Below are positions 23,778 through 35,175 of a stretch of DNA of 64,000 nt, piece by piece. The stretch covers positions 372,001-436,000 of the forward strand of contig DAHUXS010000013.1 in NCBI GenBank assembly GCA_027306995.1, in the 5' to 3' direction. The DNA comes from Lysobacter sp. (GTDB taxonomy: Bacteria > Pseudomonadota > Gammaproteobacteria > Xanthomonadales > Xanthomonadaceae). The first letter of the stretch is position 1; the number at the start of each line of letters is the position of its first letter. Made by a program: the position numbers and the translations under genes. A model generated the notes under the pieces. The model was not told the DNA's origin, searched no databases, and saw nothing but the letters and a program-made list of their open reading frames with translations.

Positions 23778-24863
23778 GTGAGGCTGGAACAGCTCGACAT
23801 CGCGGACGTCCGCAGCATCCGGGAGGTCCGGTTGGCGCCGGGGCCGGGGCTGAATCTGTTGATCGGTAGCAATGGCGCCGGAAAGACCAGCGTGCTGGAG
23901 GCCCTGCATTTGTTGGCCTATGGCCGCAGTTTCCGTGGCCGGGTGCGCGATGGCCTGATCCGCACGGGAGCGCCTGCCCTGCAACTCTTTGCCCGCTGGT
24001 CGGAACAGGAAGGAACTCGGCGGCACCAGGTCGGCCTTCGCCATGCCGGTAGCGAATGGCAGGGTCGGCTGGATGGTGCGGATGTCGCCCAGCTCAGCGA
24101 GCTCTGCACGGCGCTTGCTGCCGTGACCTTTGAACCCGGGAGCCATGCTCTGCTCTCCGGTGGTGGCGAGCCGCGGCGGCGATTGCTGGATTGGGGTTTG
24201 TTCCACGTGGAACCTGAGTTCCTGCCAGTCTGGCGTCGCCATGCCCGAGCCCTCAAGCAGCGCAATGCCCTGCTCAAGGCCGGAGGCGCCAATGCCGCAC
24301 TGGATGTGTGGGACTTCGAGTTGGCGCAGGCCGGGGAATCGCTGGATCGCCATCGCCGCAGCTATGTCGAGGCGTTGGAGCCCAAGGTCGAGCAATGGGC
24401 GCATGAGTTGATCCCCGAACTGGGCGCGGCGCAACACGGTTATTTACCGGGCTGGCGACGCGAGGAGCTGACCTTGGCGGATGCCCTGCTCGTCAATCGT
24501 GAGCGCGACCGCCAATTGGGCCACACCACGGCCGGCCCCCATCGCGCCGACCTGCTGCTGGGATTTGCCGCCCGCCCTGCCCGCGAGCCGTTGTCGCGTG
24601 GCCAGAGCAAACTGGCGGCCCTCGCTTTGCTCCTCGCCCAGGCCGAGGATTTTCGCGCCCGCCGTGGCGAGTGGCCACTGATCCTGCTGGATGACCTCGC
24701 CTCCGAGCTTGATCGTGGGCATCGCCATGCCCTGCTAACGGCCCTGGTCGCCAGTGGTGCCCAGGTGTTCATCACCGGAACCGAGCTGGACGCATTGGAG
24801 CTGGATCCGGCTTGGCGGGCGACCGTGTTCCACGTGGAACATGGGGCGATTCGGCCGGCCTGA
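23778..24863 (+). CDS. recF: DNA replication and repair protein RecF
   Basis: A 361-residue SMC-like ATPase (E. coli 357) that helps load RecA at gaps with RecO and RecR. Walker A is IGSNGAGKTS (about residues 29-38), the signature region is LSRGQSKLAALALLLAQ (about 273-289) and Walker B is PLILLDDLASELD (about 301-313). The start is a GTG at 23778 preceded by GGAG at 23766-23769; a GTG at 23721 is in frame but overlaps the parS site. Two further parS palindromes lie inside the gene and encode FHVE in both places (about residues 142-145 and 351-354). Confidence 0.95.
   Translation: MRLEQLDIADVRSIREVRLAPGPGLNLLIGSNGAGKTSVLEALHLLAYGRSFRGRVRDGLIRTGAPALQLFARWSEQEGTRRHQVGLRHAGSEWQGRLDGADVAQLSELCTALAAVTFEPGSHALLSGGGEPRRRLLDWGLFHVEPEFLPVWRRHARALKQRNALLKAGGANAALDVWDFELAQAGESLDRHRRSYVEALEPKVEQWAHELIPELGAAQHGYLPGWRREELTLADALLVNRERDRQLGHTTAGPHRADLLLGFAARPAREPLSRGQSKLAALALLLAQAEDFRARRGEWPLILLDDLASELDRGHRHALLTALVASGAQVFITGTELDALELDPAWRATVFHVEHGAIRPA
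24199..24214. promoter_or_regulatory. parS: parS site 2, inside recF
   Basis: TGTTCCACGTGGAACC; the 14-base core palindrome at 24200-24213 is identical to site 1. It is read in recF as Leu-Phe-His-Val-Glu-Pro. Confidence 0.88.
24826..24841. promoter_or_regulatory. parS: parS site 3, at the 3' end of recF
   Basis: TGTTCCACGTGGAACA, a perfect 16-base palindrome and the best of the three sites. It lies in the last codons of recF, read as Val-Phe-His-Val-Glu-His. Confidence 0.9.
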
Positions 24864-24955
24864 AAGACGCGGTTCCCGGTGCCTGAATCGGGTCTGCGAA
24901 ATAGGCGCAAACCACAGCAAAACAAGCCCTTCCGCTCGATCCCGGACCCCTTGGG

Positions 24956-27471
<2,516 letters not shown>

Positions 27472-27538
27472 CGTCGTTGACATGGCCTTCAGCCGTCGTC
27501 GCCTAAAAGCAGAACCATCCATTGCAGGGACGCCCCCC

Positions 27539-28351
27539 ATGCACAAGCCGAACCTCCGTGTTGTCGCACTCGCTGCCGCCTTCGGACTGTTGAGCGGTTG
27601 CGCCACCACCACGACGTCGCCCACCGGGCGCCAGCAGATGGTGGGTGGCGTGTCGCAGCAGGAACTGGACCAGATGGGCGCGCAGGAGTTCGCCAAGCTC
27701 AAGGCGCAGAAACCGCAGACACAGAACCCGCGCGAACGTGCCTACGTCAATTGCGTGGTCGGCGACTTGGTGCAGCAGTTGCCACCGCAGTGGCAGCGCT
27801 ACAACTGGGAAACCGCGGTCTTCGTCGATCCCGAGCCCAATGCGTTCGCGTTGCCCGGGGCGAAAGTCGGCGTGAATACCGGCATCTTCAAGGTCGCGCG
27901 CGACCAGGACGAACTCGCGACCGTGATCGCCCATGAAATCGGCCACGTCATCTCCAACCATCACAACGAGCGCATCACCCGCACGCAGACCGCGCAAGGC
28001 GGATTGATGGTGGCGCAGGTGCTGGCTGCGATGGCCGGAATCAATCCCGACACCGTCGGCCAGTTGGGCGGGACCGCGGCGCAGCTGGTGCTGTTGCGCT
28101 TCAGTCGCGAACAGGAAAGCGAAGCGGATGTCGTCGGCCAGCAACTGATGGCGCGCGCCGGCTTCGATCCGCGCAAGGCGGTCAATCTCTGGCAGAACAT
28201 GATCGCCGCGGGGTCCGCGCGCCCGCCGCAATGGCTGTCCACCCACCCGGATCCGCAGGCGCGCCTGGGGGAATTGGGCAAGCGGGCAGGGGGGTTGATG
28301 CCGACCTATGAACAGGCCCGCGCTGCAGGCCGCAGGCCAAAATGCGGTTAA
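27539..28351 (+). CDS. M48-family metalloprotease lipoprotein
   Basis: A 270-residue zinc protease, probably an outer-membrane lipoprotein. The signal peptide ends in LLSGCAT (about residues 16-22), a good lipobox. The zinc motif is AHEIGHVISNHHNER (HExxH at about 133-137) and the third ligand is in EQESEADVVGQQL. A Pro-rich WLSTHPDPQARLGEL follows near the C-terminus, as in LoiP/YcaL and BepA relatives that act in envelope quality control. The start at 27539 follows an AGGGA site. It lies 67 bases downstream of gyrB and is conserved in this position in Xanthomonadaceae. Confidence 0.88.
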   Translation: MHKPNLRVVALAAAFGLLSGCATTTTSPTGRQQMVGGVSQQELDQMGAQEFAKLKAQKPQTQNPRERAYVNCVVGDLVQQLPPQWQRYNWETAVFVDPEPNAFALPGAKVGVNTGIFKVARDQDELATVIAHEIGHVISNHHNERITRTQTAQGGLMVAQVLAAMAGINPDTVGQLGGTAAQLVLLRFSREQESEADVVGQQLMARAGFDPRKAVNLWQNMIAAGSARPPQWLSTHPDPQARLGELGKRAGGLMPTYEQARAAGRRPKCG

Positions 28352-28470
28352 GCTAGGCACCCTCAAGATTGAACCGCCGCCGCACCGGGGAAACGAAAGT
28401 GGTTCGCTGTAACTCGCCGGGGCATCGCGCCTTGGCGGCAACCTTTCGTCATTCAGTCAGGAGTCGTTTC

Positions 28471-29547
28471 ATGCGTTACGCAGCCAGTCTGTTGTCGTTG
28501 TCCATCGCCGCGGTTTTGGCCTGCTCCGCAGTCGCATTGCCAGCATCCGCCCAGGACAGTTCCTCGCGCTCCAGCCAAGACAAGAAAGATGTGAAGGAAG
28601 CGCCGCGCTATCCGAATGCGACGCGCAAGGAGCCGAAGCCGAAGGTTTCGGATGAAAACGGAAAGGCGCTCACCGAAATCAGCAAGGCCTACAGCGCCCA
28701 GGATTTCGCCAAGGTGCGTAGCTTGACCGACGACTTCCTGCCCAAGGCGGGCACGCCTTACGAAAAAGCGCTGGCCTATGAAATCGCCGGCAGCGCCGCC
28801 TTCGCGCAGAAGGATTACCCGTCCGCCGCGACCGATTTCCAGGAAGTCATCACGGCAAATGGCCTCGACAACAATGGCCATTACGACTCGATGAGCAATC
28901 TGGTCGCCAGTCTCAGCAACGCCGGCAAGTACCCGGAAGCGCTGAAGGTGCTTGACCAGTTCCTTGCTGAGACTAGAACCACCGATCCGCAGTACGCCAA
29001 CATGCGCCTGTCGCTGTTGTCACATACCGGGAAGGCCGGTGACGCCGAAGCTGCGTTCAAGGAACGATTGGCCAAGGATCCCAACGACCATACCGCGTTC
29101 CAGAATCTGTTGGCGACCTATCAGCAGGAAAACAAGAGTGCCGAGATGCTGGCCCTACTGCGAGGTCGCTACAAGCAGGGCTTGCTGACCACTGGCGATG
29201 ATCTCCGTGCCTACTACGTGACCTTGCTGCAGAATCCCGGTCCCAACTGGAAGGAAGCGCAGGAAGTGCTCGACAGCAGCGTGGCCAAGGGCACGCTCCC
29301 GAAGAACGACCAGACCGCGACCGCCTACAGCGTGGTCGCGCAGACCGCGTTCGGCCAGGACCAGTGGAATATCGCGTTGTCCAACTACGCCAAGGCGGCA
29401 GGAATGTCCGCGAGCGGCGAAGCCGATTTGAACCGGGCACGCATCCTATCCGGGCAGGGCAAGAAGGCCGAAGCCAAAGCTGCCGCGTTGGAAGCTCAGA
29501 AGAAAGGCGTGAAGGATCCGGCTGCACTTCAGAAGTTTCTGAAGTAA
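28471..29547 (+). CDS. periplasmic TPR-repeat protein
   Basis: A 358-residue exported protein. The signal peptide (about residues 1-27) ends in LPASAQD, followed by a charged low-complexity stretch (about 28-60) and helical TPR-type repeats over the rest (for example YSAQDFAKVRSLTDDFLPKA, FAQKDYPSAATDFQEV, LSNAGKYPEALKVLDQFL). No catalytic motif is visible; it probably binds a partner in the periplasm. CAGGAG lies 10 bases before the ATG. It sits between the M48 protease and tonB, an arrangement also seen at Xanthomonas origins. A link to TonB function is only positional. Confidence 0.75.
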   Translation: MRYAASLLSLSIAAVLACSAVALPASAQDSSSRSSQDKKDVKEAPRYPNATRKEPKPKVSDENGKALTEISKAYSAQDFAKVRSLTDDFLPKAGTPYEKALAYEIAGSAAFAQKDYPSAATDFQEVITANGLDNNGHYDSMSNLVASLSNAGKYPEALKVLDQFLAETRTTDPQYANMRLSLLSHTGKAGDAEAAFKERLAKDPNDHTAFQNLLATYQQENKSAEMLALLRGRYKQGLLTTGDDLRAYYVTLLQNPGPNWKEAQEVLDSSVAKGTLPKNDQTATAYSVVAQTAFGQDQWNIALSNYAKAAGMSASGEADLNRARILSGQGKKAEAKAAALEAQKKGVKDPAALQKFLK

Positions 29548-29609
29548 CAAATTCTTAGCACCTACAATCGATTTCCGCTTGCAGGACATATGGAATGCAG
29601 ACCCGGAGT

Positions 29610-29618
29610 TGGTATAAG
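29610..29618 (+). promoter_or_regulatory. possible extended -10 promoter of tonB
   Basis: TGG-TATAAG (29610-29618) lies 81 bases before the tonB ATG in the 151-base gap after the TPR gene. No clear -35 or Fur-type dyad is visible, so iron control is not supported by sequence here. Confidence 0.4.
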
Positions 29619-29698
29619 CTTCGGGGTCCCCGTCGCCCGATGGATGGCGGGGAAACGCAATATCCAGTCAGTGTCGTGCCCCCTCCCAGAGTTCTCGA

Positions 29699-30406
<708 letters not shown>

Positions 30407-30459
30407 GCCGCGAGCGCTCCATCATCCATTCCCACTTTTCGTCGACAAAGGTAAGCGCA

Positions 30460-31197
30460 ATGCTCCTTCAACAAGCCGCTCCCGCCGCCGCTGGCGGTAA
30501 CAACGCCGCTGCTCTGCAGCAGATGGGCTTCGCCCAGCTGATCCATGGTTTCGATGCCGTGGGTTGGATCGTCTTCCTCACCCTGATGATCTTCTCGTTG
30601 CTGTCGATCTACTGGATCGTCATGAACTTCATCAAGAACGCCCGTATCCGTGGCAGCGCCGATCGCGTCGTCAACACGTTCTGGGAAACCCCGAACGCTC
30701 AGGACGCCGTCCGCTACATGGAAGAGCAGCCGCGCAACGAGCCGTTCTCCAAGATCGCGCTCGACGCCGCCCAGGCTGCTGCCCACCACCAGCGCAGCGA
30801 AGGCTCGCGTCTGGCCGAGTCGCTGAACCGTTCCGAGTTCGTGGACCGCGCCCTGCGTCAGGCCGTGACCCGCGAATCGATGGTTCTCGAGTCCGGCCTG
30901 ACCGTGCTCGCCACTGTCGGCGCGACCGCTCCGTTCGTCGGTCTGCTCGGTACGGTGTGGGGTATCTACCACGCCCTGATCCGCATCGGTGCCAGCGGCG
31001 ACGCCTCGATCTCGGCCGTGGCCGGTCCGGTGGGTGAAGCCCTGATCATGACCGCCATCGGTCTGTTCGTGGCGATCCCGGCAGTGTTGGCGTACAACTT
31101 CTTCAGCCGCCTGAACCGCACCACGAACGCGAAGTTCGATTCGTTCGCGCACGACCTGCACGACTTCTTCGCGACCGGTTCGCGCGTCGGCGGCTAA
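30460..31197 (+). CDS. exbB: biopolymer transport protein ExbB (MotA/TolQ/ExbB proton channel)
   Basis: A 245-residue inner-membrane protein with three helices: about residues 30-52, 143-168 and 180-206. The conserved region LTVLATVGATAPFVGLLGTVWGIYHAL and the following AVAGPVGEALIMTAIGLFVAIPAVLAYN segment mark the TolQ/ExbB family. It forms the pentameric stator that powers TonB. It lies between tonB and exbD with short gaps (53 and 48 bases) and is part of one operon. Confidence 0.96.
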   Translation: MLLQQAAPAAAGGNNAAALQQMGFAQLIHGFDAVGWIVFLTLMIFSLLSIYWIVMNFIKNARIRGSADRVVNTFWETPNAQDAVRYMEEQPRNEPFSKIALDAAQAAAHHQRSEGSRLAESLNRSEFVDRALRQAVTRESMVLESGLTVLATVGATAPFVGLLGTVWGIYHALIRIGASGDASISAVAGPVGEALIMTAIGLFVAIPAVLAYNFFSRLNRTTNAKFDSFAHDLHDFFATGSRVGG

Positions 31198-31245
31198 TCC
31201 CCGCCCACGCACGACAGAAGCATCGATCCACGAGGACGCCCGAAA

Positions 31246-31683
31246 ATGGCATTCAGTACCGGCAACAGCAGCAGTGGACCCATGGCGGAAATCAACGTCA
31301 CGCCCCTCGTGGACGTGATGTTGGTGCTGTTGATCATCTTCATGATCACCACGCCGCTGATGAACCACAAAACCAAGGTCGAATTGCCGCGGGTGCTCCT
31401 CGCGCCGACGCACAAGCCTGCGGAAGAGAAGACCGCACCGGTGACGCTGTTCGTGCGTGAAAACGGCGCCCTGCTCCTCGATGATCAGCCGATCACCGAG
31501 GGCGGGCTCCAGGATCGCTTGGCCGTGATTGCCCAGAAGAAGCCGCAGCCGGTGCTCAACATCCGCGCCGATCGCGACACCAAGATGCAGATTCTCAAGA
31601 AGATGACCGCCATCGCGACCCAGTCCGGCATGCTCAACGTCGGTTACGTCACTGTCCGGCCGAAGCCGGGCGAGCAGCAGTAA
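31246..31683 (+). CDS. exbD1: biopolymer transport protein ExbD (first copy)
   Basis: A 145-residue ExbD/TolR-family protein with a short cytoplasmic start, the motif EINVTPLVDVMLVLLIIFM (about residues 13-31) and a periplasmic domain. The membrane aspartate in PLVDVMLV is the proton-carrying residue. It works with ExbB to energise TonB. A second ExbD gene begins 12 bases downstream; the two proteins share the N-terminal layout but diverge in the periplasmic half. Confidence 0.95.
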   Translation: MAFSTGNSSSGPMAEINVTPLVDVMLVLLIIFMITTPLMNHKTKVELPRVLLAPTHKPAEEKTAPVTLFVRENGALLLDDQPITEGGLQDRLAVIAQKKPQPVLNIRADRDTKMQILKKMTAIATQSGMLNVGYVTVRPKPGEQQ

Positions 31684-31695
31684 GGAGGCCGACAC

Positions 31696-32103
31696 ATGGC
31701 ATTTGCATCCAATTCCGGTGGCGGCGCGATGTCCGACATCAACGTCACGCCCCTGGTGGACGTGCTGTTGGTGTTGCTGATCATCTTCATGGTGACCATG
31801 CCGACCCAGACCTACCCGATCAAGCTCGACCTGCCGCAGGCAACAACCACGCCGCCGCCGCCGCCGAAGAAGGCGCCGATCAAGCTCAGCATTGATGCGG
31901 CCGGTACGGTGACGTGGAACGGGACGATCGTCGACATGAAGGGTCTGGAAGCCCAGATGAAGGACACCGTGGCGGAAGACCCGACCGACACGCCGCTGCT
32001 GCAGATCGAATCCGCCAACGACACGCCTTACGATGTGTTCGCCAAGGTGCTGGCGGCTGCAAAGAACGCCGACATGGAAAAGATCGGCTTCGTGCAGAAC
32101 TGA
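31696..32103 (+). CDS. exbD2: biopolymer transport protein ExbD (second copy)
   Basis: A 135-residue ExbD-family protein with DINVTPLVDVLLVLLIIFMVT (membrane aspartate retained), a short proline run after the helix and a distinct periplasmic domain. In Xanthomonas campestris the tonB-exbB-exbD1-exbD2 cluster also has two exbD genes, and the second is not needed for iron uptake, so it may serve other receptors. It has an AAGGAGG-type ribosome site after the exbD1 stop and is followed by two hairpins that should end the transcript. Confidence 0.93.
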   Translation: MAFASNSGGGAMSDINVTPLVDVLLVLLIIFMVTMPTQTYPIKLDLPQATTTPPPPPKKAPIKLSIDAAGTVTWNGTIVDMKGLEAQMKDTVAEDPTDTPLLQIESANDTPYDVFAKVLAAAKNADMEKIGFVQN

Positions 32104-32109
32104 AATTCA

Positions 32110-32130
32110 GGCGAAGACGCTGTCTTCGCC
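32110..32130. terminator. perfect hairpin after exbD2
   Basis: GGCGAAGAC (32110-32118), GCT loop, GTCTTCGCC (32122-32130): a perfect 9-base stem 6 bases after the exbD2 stop. No U-tract follows, so it may protect the mRNA 3' end or pause polymerase ahead of the next hairpin. Confidence 0.55.
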
Positions 32131-32140
32131 CTTGTCGACG

Positions 32141-32177
32141 ATGCCGCCTTCTTGTTGATCAAGGGGCGGCATTTTTT
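32141..32177 (+). terminator. intrinsic terminator for the tonB-exbBD operon, inside the 3' end of pdxJ
   Basis: ATGCCGCC (32141-32148) pairs with GGCGGCAT (32165-32172), followed by six T residues (32172-32177) on the plus strand. The right arm and T-tract lie within the convergent pdxJ coding sequence, whose stop is in the loop. On the minus strand there is no U-tract, so it should act one way only. Confidence 0.72.
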
Positions 32178-32923
32178 ATGCAGTCGAGATAGGCGCGGAT
32201 GGTGCGATCCAGTCCTGCATACAGCGCTTCCGAGATCAGCGCATGGCCGATCGAGACTTCCTGCACGCCGGGAACACCGCGCAGGAAATCCGCCAGATTG
32301 GCTTGCGAGAGATCGTGACCGGCGTTGATGCCCATGTCGACCGAGCGCGCGATCCGCGCCGACTGCGCGCATGCATCGAGCACGGCTGAAGCATCGCCGG
32401 CAGCATGTGCTTCGGCGAATGGGCCGGTATAGAGTTCGATGCGATCGGCGCCGCAATCTCGCGCACGCGCGGTGCCTGGATGTCCGGCATCGGCGAACAG
32501 GCTGACGCGGCATCCGATCGCCTTGAGTTGCGCGACCAGTGGCGCGAGTGCGTCGATATCGCGATCGAAATCGAAGCCGTGGTCGGAGGTGAGCTGGCCG
32601 TCGCTGTCCGGGACCAGCGTCGCCTGTGCGGGACGCACCGCTTCGCACAGGGCGATGAAGCCCGGATAGCCGGGACGCGGTGGTGCAAACGGATTGCCTT
32701 CGAGGTTGTACTCGACGCGGTAGTCGGCGCAGACGCGGGCGAGGGCGTGGACATCGGCTTCGCGGATGTGGCGGGCATCGGGCCGCGGGTGCACGGTGAT
32801 GCCATGCGCGCCGGCGTCGAGGCAGGTGCGTGCGGCGCGGACGACATCGGGTTCGCCCCCACCGCGCGAATTGCGCAGGACCGCGATCTTGTTGACGTTG
32901 ACGCTGAGTGCCGTTGCGGTCAT
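32159..32923 (-). CDS. pdxJ: pyridoxine 5'-phosphate synthase PdxJ
   Basis: A 254-residue TIM barrel that condenses 1-deoxyxylulose 5-phosphate with 3-amino-2-oxopropyl phosphate to make pyridoxine phosphate. It starts [26 protein letters not shown], with [30 protein letters not shown] and GINAGHDLS matching the family. The ATG at 32923 overlaps the upstream gene's stop (ATGA), so translation is coupled to the coiled-coil membrane protein. It converges on exbD2. Confidence 0.96.
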   Translation of the reverse strand: MTATALSVNVNKIAVLRNSRGGGEPDVVRAARTCLDAGAHGITVHPRPDARHIREADVHALARVCADYRVEYNLEGNPFAPPRPGYPGFIALCEAVRPAQATLVPDSDGQLTSDHGFDFDRDIDALAPLVAQLKAIGCRVSLFADAGHPGTARARDCGADRIELYTGPFAEAHAAGDASAVLDACAQSARIARSVDMGINAGHDLSQANLADFLRGVPGVQEVSIGHALISEALYAGLDRTIRAYLDCIKNAAP

Positions 32924-33603
32924 GTCGGATCGGGTTCGTCGCGCAGGGGCGTCAGCATCGGAATGTCGAGGCCGGCAGCCTTGGGGTCGATCGGCCGTTT
33001 CGCCGGCACATGCACTTCGCCGGCATAGGGATTCCAACCTTCGTCACGCAGATTGGGCTGCGGCCTCGGCGGCAACGCCGGCGGCGTGACCGCGGCGGGC
33101 GCAGCTTCGACCGCTGTCGGTGCATGGTTCGCGACAGCCTGTTGAACGGGTGCGGGTTGTCCTTCGCGCTGTTGAAGATCGGCGAGGCGCTGCGCCATGT
33201 CGGCCGCGCGCTGTTCGGCTTCGGCGGCGCGACGTTCCATCTCGGCAATCCGGCGTTGTGCTTCTTCCTGTTGTTGCAACAGGGCGTCGCGTTCGGCCAC
33301 ACGCTCGCCGGCCGCACGCAGCTGGCCGATATCCGGATTCGAGGCCGCAGGCAACGGTGTCGGCGCGAGAGGCGCGGCGGCGGCGAGTTGTGCTTCGCGC
33401 ATGCGGCGCACGTCTTCCGCCGTCAGCGGCGTATCGGCGATGGCGACGGTCCGCTCGGGAAACAGGAGCTTGTAGCGCAGCCAGGCGAATCCGACCAATG
33501 CCGCCAGCGCCGCCAGCATGCAGAGCACCATCAGCATCGGCGAGTGGACGCTCCAGGCGACACAGAAGATGGCCAGCGACAGTGCGAGCAACAACCAGGA
33601 CAT
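32920..33603 (-). CDS. membrane-anchored coiled-coil protein, function unknown
   Basis: A 227-residue protein with two hydrophobic N-terminal helices (about residues 3-18 and 24-45), a coiled coil rich in Arg/Glu/Ala/Gln (about 92-147, for example [17 protein letters not shown]), and a Pro/Ala-rich tail ending in a charged region. No enzyme motif is visible. It lies 56 bases after cls and overlaps pdxJ, so it is in a cls-unknown-pdxJ operon. A structural or scaffold role is possible. Confidence 0.62.
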   Translation of the reverse strand: MSWLLLALSLAIFCVAWSVHSPMLMVLCMLAALAALVGFAWLRYKLLFPERTVAIADTPLTAEDVRRMREAQLAAAAPLAPTPLPAASNPDIGQLRAAGERVAERDALLQQQEEAQRRIAEMERRAAEAEQRAADMAQRLADLQQREGQPAPVQQAVANHAPTAVEAAPAAVTPPALPPRPQPNLRDEGWNPYAGEVHVPAKRPIDPKAAGLDIPMLTPLRDEPDPT

Positions 33604-33659
33604 GGGAACCTCCGTGGGCCGTATTCGTCGATCTTGGGGCGGAGTGTATCGGGCCGCGA

Positions 33660-35114
33660 TCAGAGGAGTGGCGAGAACAGACGAGCAAGCGCTTCCGGCA
33701 GACGTTCGGTCAGGAAGGCCTGCGGGCGTGGCGCGCGGACGCGCGGGGCATGGGCGAATTCGCCCTCGATCTGGCGCGCCAGTTCGGCTGCGACGCCGGC
33801 GTCTTCGAACAGGACCGACACTTCGAAGTTGAGGCGGAAGCTGCGGTTGTCGAAATTGGCGCTGCCGATGATGGCGACGTCGTCGTCCTTCAGCAGCGCT
33901 TTGGTGTGGAGCATGCGCGGACCGTATTCGTAGATCTTGACGCCGGCATCCAGCAAACGGTCATAGTAGGAACGCGCAGCGAGGGTGACCCAGCGGCTGT
34001 CGCTCATCTTCGGCACCATCAGGCGTACGTCGAGGCCTGACAACGCGGCGGACGAAAGCGCCATCAATGCTGCTTCGCCCGGCACGAAGTAGGGCGTGAC
34101 CAGCCACGCGCGCTGGCGCGCGGCATGGATGGCACTGACATGCAGGCGATGGATCGCCTCCCAGTTGGAGTCGGGACCGGAACTCAGCACCTGCGCGCAG
34201 ATCGGGCCGGGTTCGAGTGGCGGCAGGTCGCGCGCGATCTCGGAAATGAAATCGTGCTGGCCGGTAGCGTAGATCCAGTCCTCGACAAAGACCTGCTGCA
34301 ATTCCAGCACCACGTCGCCGGTCAGGCGCAGGTGCAGGTCGCGATAGGCGTCGGTGCGCAGGGCATCGTTTTCCTCATCGGTGATGTTGATGCCGCCGGT
34401 GTAGCCGACGCGGCTGTCGATCACCACGATCTTGCGGTGGGTGCGCAGGTTGAGCGGCGGTCGCTTCCAGAATTTCCACACGCGGCGGAAGCGGATCGGA
34501 TGGAACCAGGAAATCTCGCCGCCGGCCTCGATGAGGTCACTGAAAAAATGCGTCGGCGTGCGCGAGGAACCGACGGCATCCATCAGCAAGCGGACCTTGA
34601 TGCCGGCACGCGCGCGCTCGAGCAGGGCGTCGCGTAGGGCGGTGCCGCTGCGATCCGACTGGTAGATGTAGTACTCGAGATGGATATGCGACCGCGCCTT
34701 GCGGATGTCGTCGATCAGGGCGGCATAGGTCGCGCTGCCATCGACCAGCATGCGGACGTCGCGCGCGGTGACGGCGCGGAACCCGGTCACCGCCTTGGCC
34801 AGGACATGCAGCAGGGCGTCCTGGGCATTGCCGTTGGAGTCGGCGGCATCCGGATAGACCCGGTGCGAGCGCGGACGTCGCAGCCGTTGGCGGCTGATCT
34901 TCTGCGGCCCGAACAGGTAATAGATGGCGAAGCCGAGATAGGGCAGCAGGGCGAGGCTGAACAGCCAGCTCAGGGTGGCGGCAGGCTCGCGCTTCTGCAG
35001 GATGATGTAGATGCCCAGCGCGATGACGTAGCCGACCCAGAAGATGGCGAGCCAGATCCCGATATTGGGAATGGCCGTCAGCACGTTCCATGCCTGGTGA
35101 ATGGGATGCCACAT
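33660..35114 (-). CDS. cls: cardiolipin synthase (phospholipase D family)
   Basis: A 484-residue enzyme making cardiolipin from phosphatidylglycerol at the inner membrane. Two N-terminal helices (about residues 18-36 and 46-66) precede two HKD motifs: RTHRKIVVIDSRVGYTGG (about 225-242) and MLHTKALLKDDDVAIIGS (about 397-414). Length and layout match ClsA-type synthases. The initiating ATG is at 35114. It is divergent from the radical SAM gene (61-base gap). Confidence 0.93.
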   Translation of the reverse strand: MWHPIHQAWNVLTAIPNIGIWLAIFWVGYVIALGIYIILQKREPAATLSWLFSLALLPYLGFAIYYLFGPQKISRQRLRRPRSHRVYPDAADSNGNAQDALLHVLAKAVTGFRAVTARDVRMLVDGSATYAALIDDIRKARSHIHLEYYIYQSDRSGTALRDALLERARAGIKVRLLMDAVGSSRTPTHFFSDLIEAGGEISWFHPIRFRRVWKFWKRPPLNLRTHRKIVVIDSRVGYTGGINITDEENDALRTDAYRDLHLRLTGDVVLELQQVFVEDWIYATGQHDFISEIARDLPPLEPGPICAQVLSSGPDSNWEAIHRLHVSAIHAARQRAWLVTPYFVPGEAALMALSSAALSGLDVRLMVPKMSDSRWVTLAARSYYDRLLDAGVKIYEYGPRMLHTKALLKDDDVAIIGSANFDNRSFRLNFEVSVLFEDAGVAAELARQIEGEFAHAPRVRAPRPQAFLTERLPEALARLFSPLL

Positions 35115-35175
35115 CGTGTCCGTCCCGCCGTTCCCGTTCGCGTCCGGTGCGACGCCCGGGGACTAGGCTAGCGTG

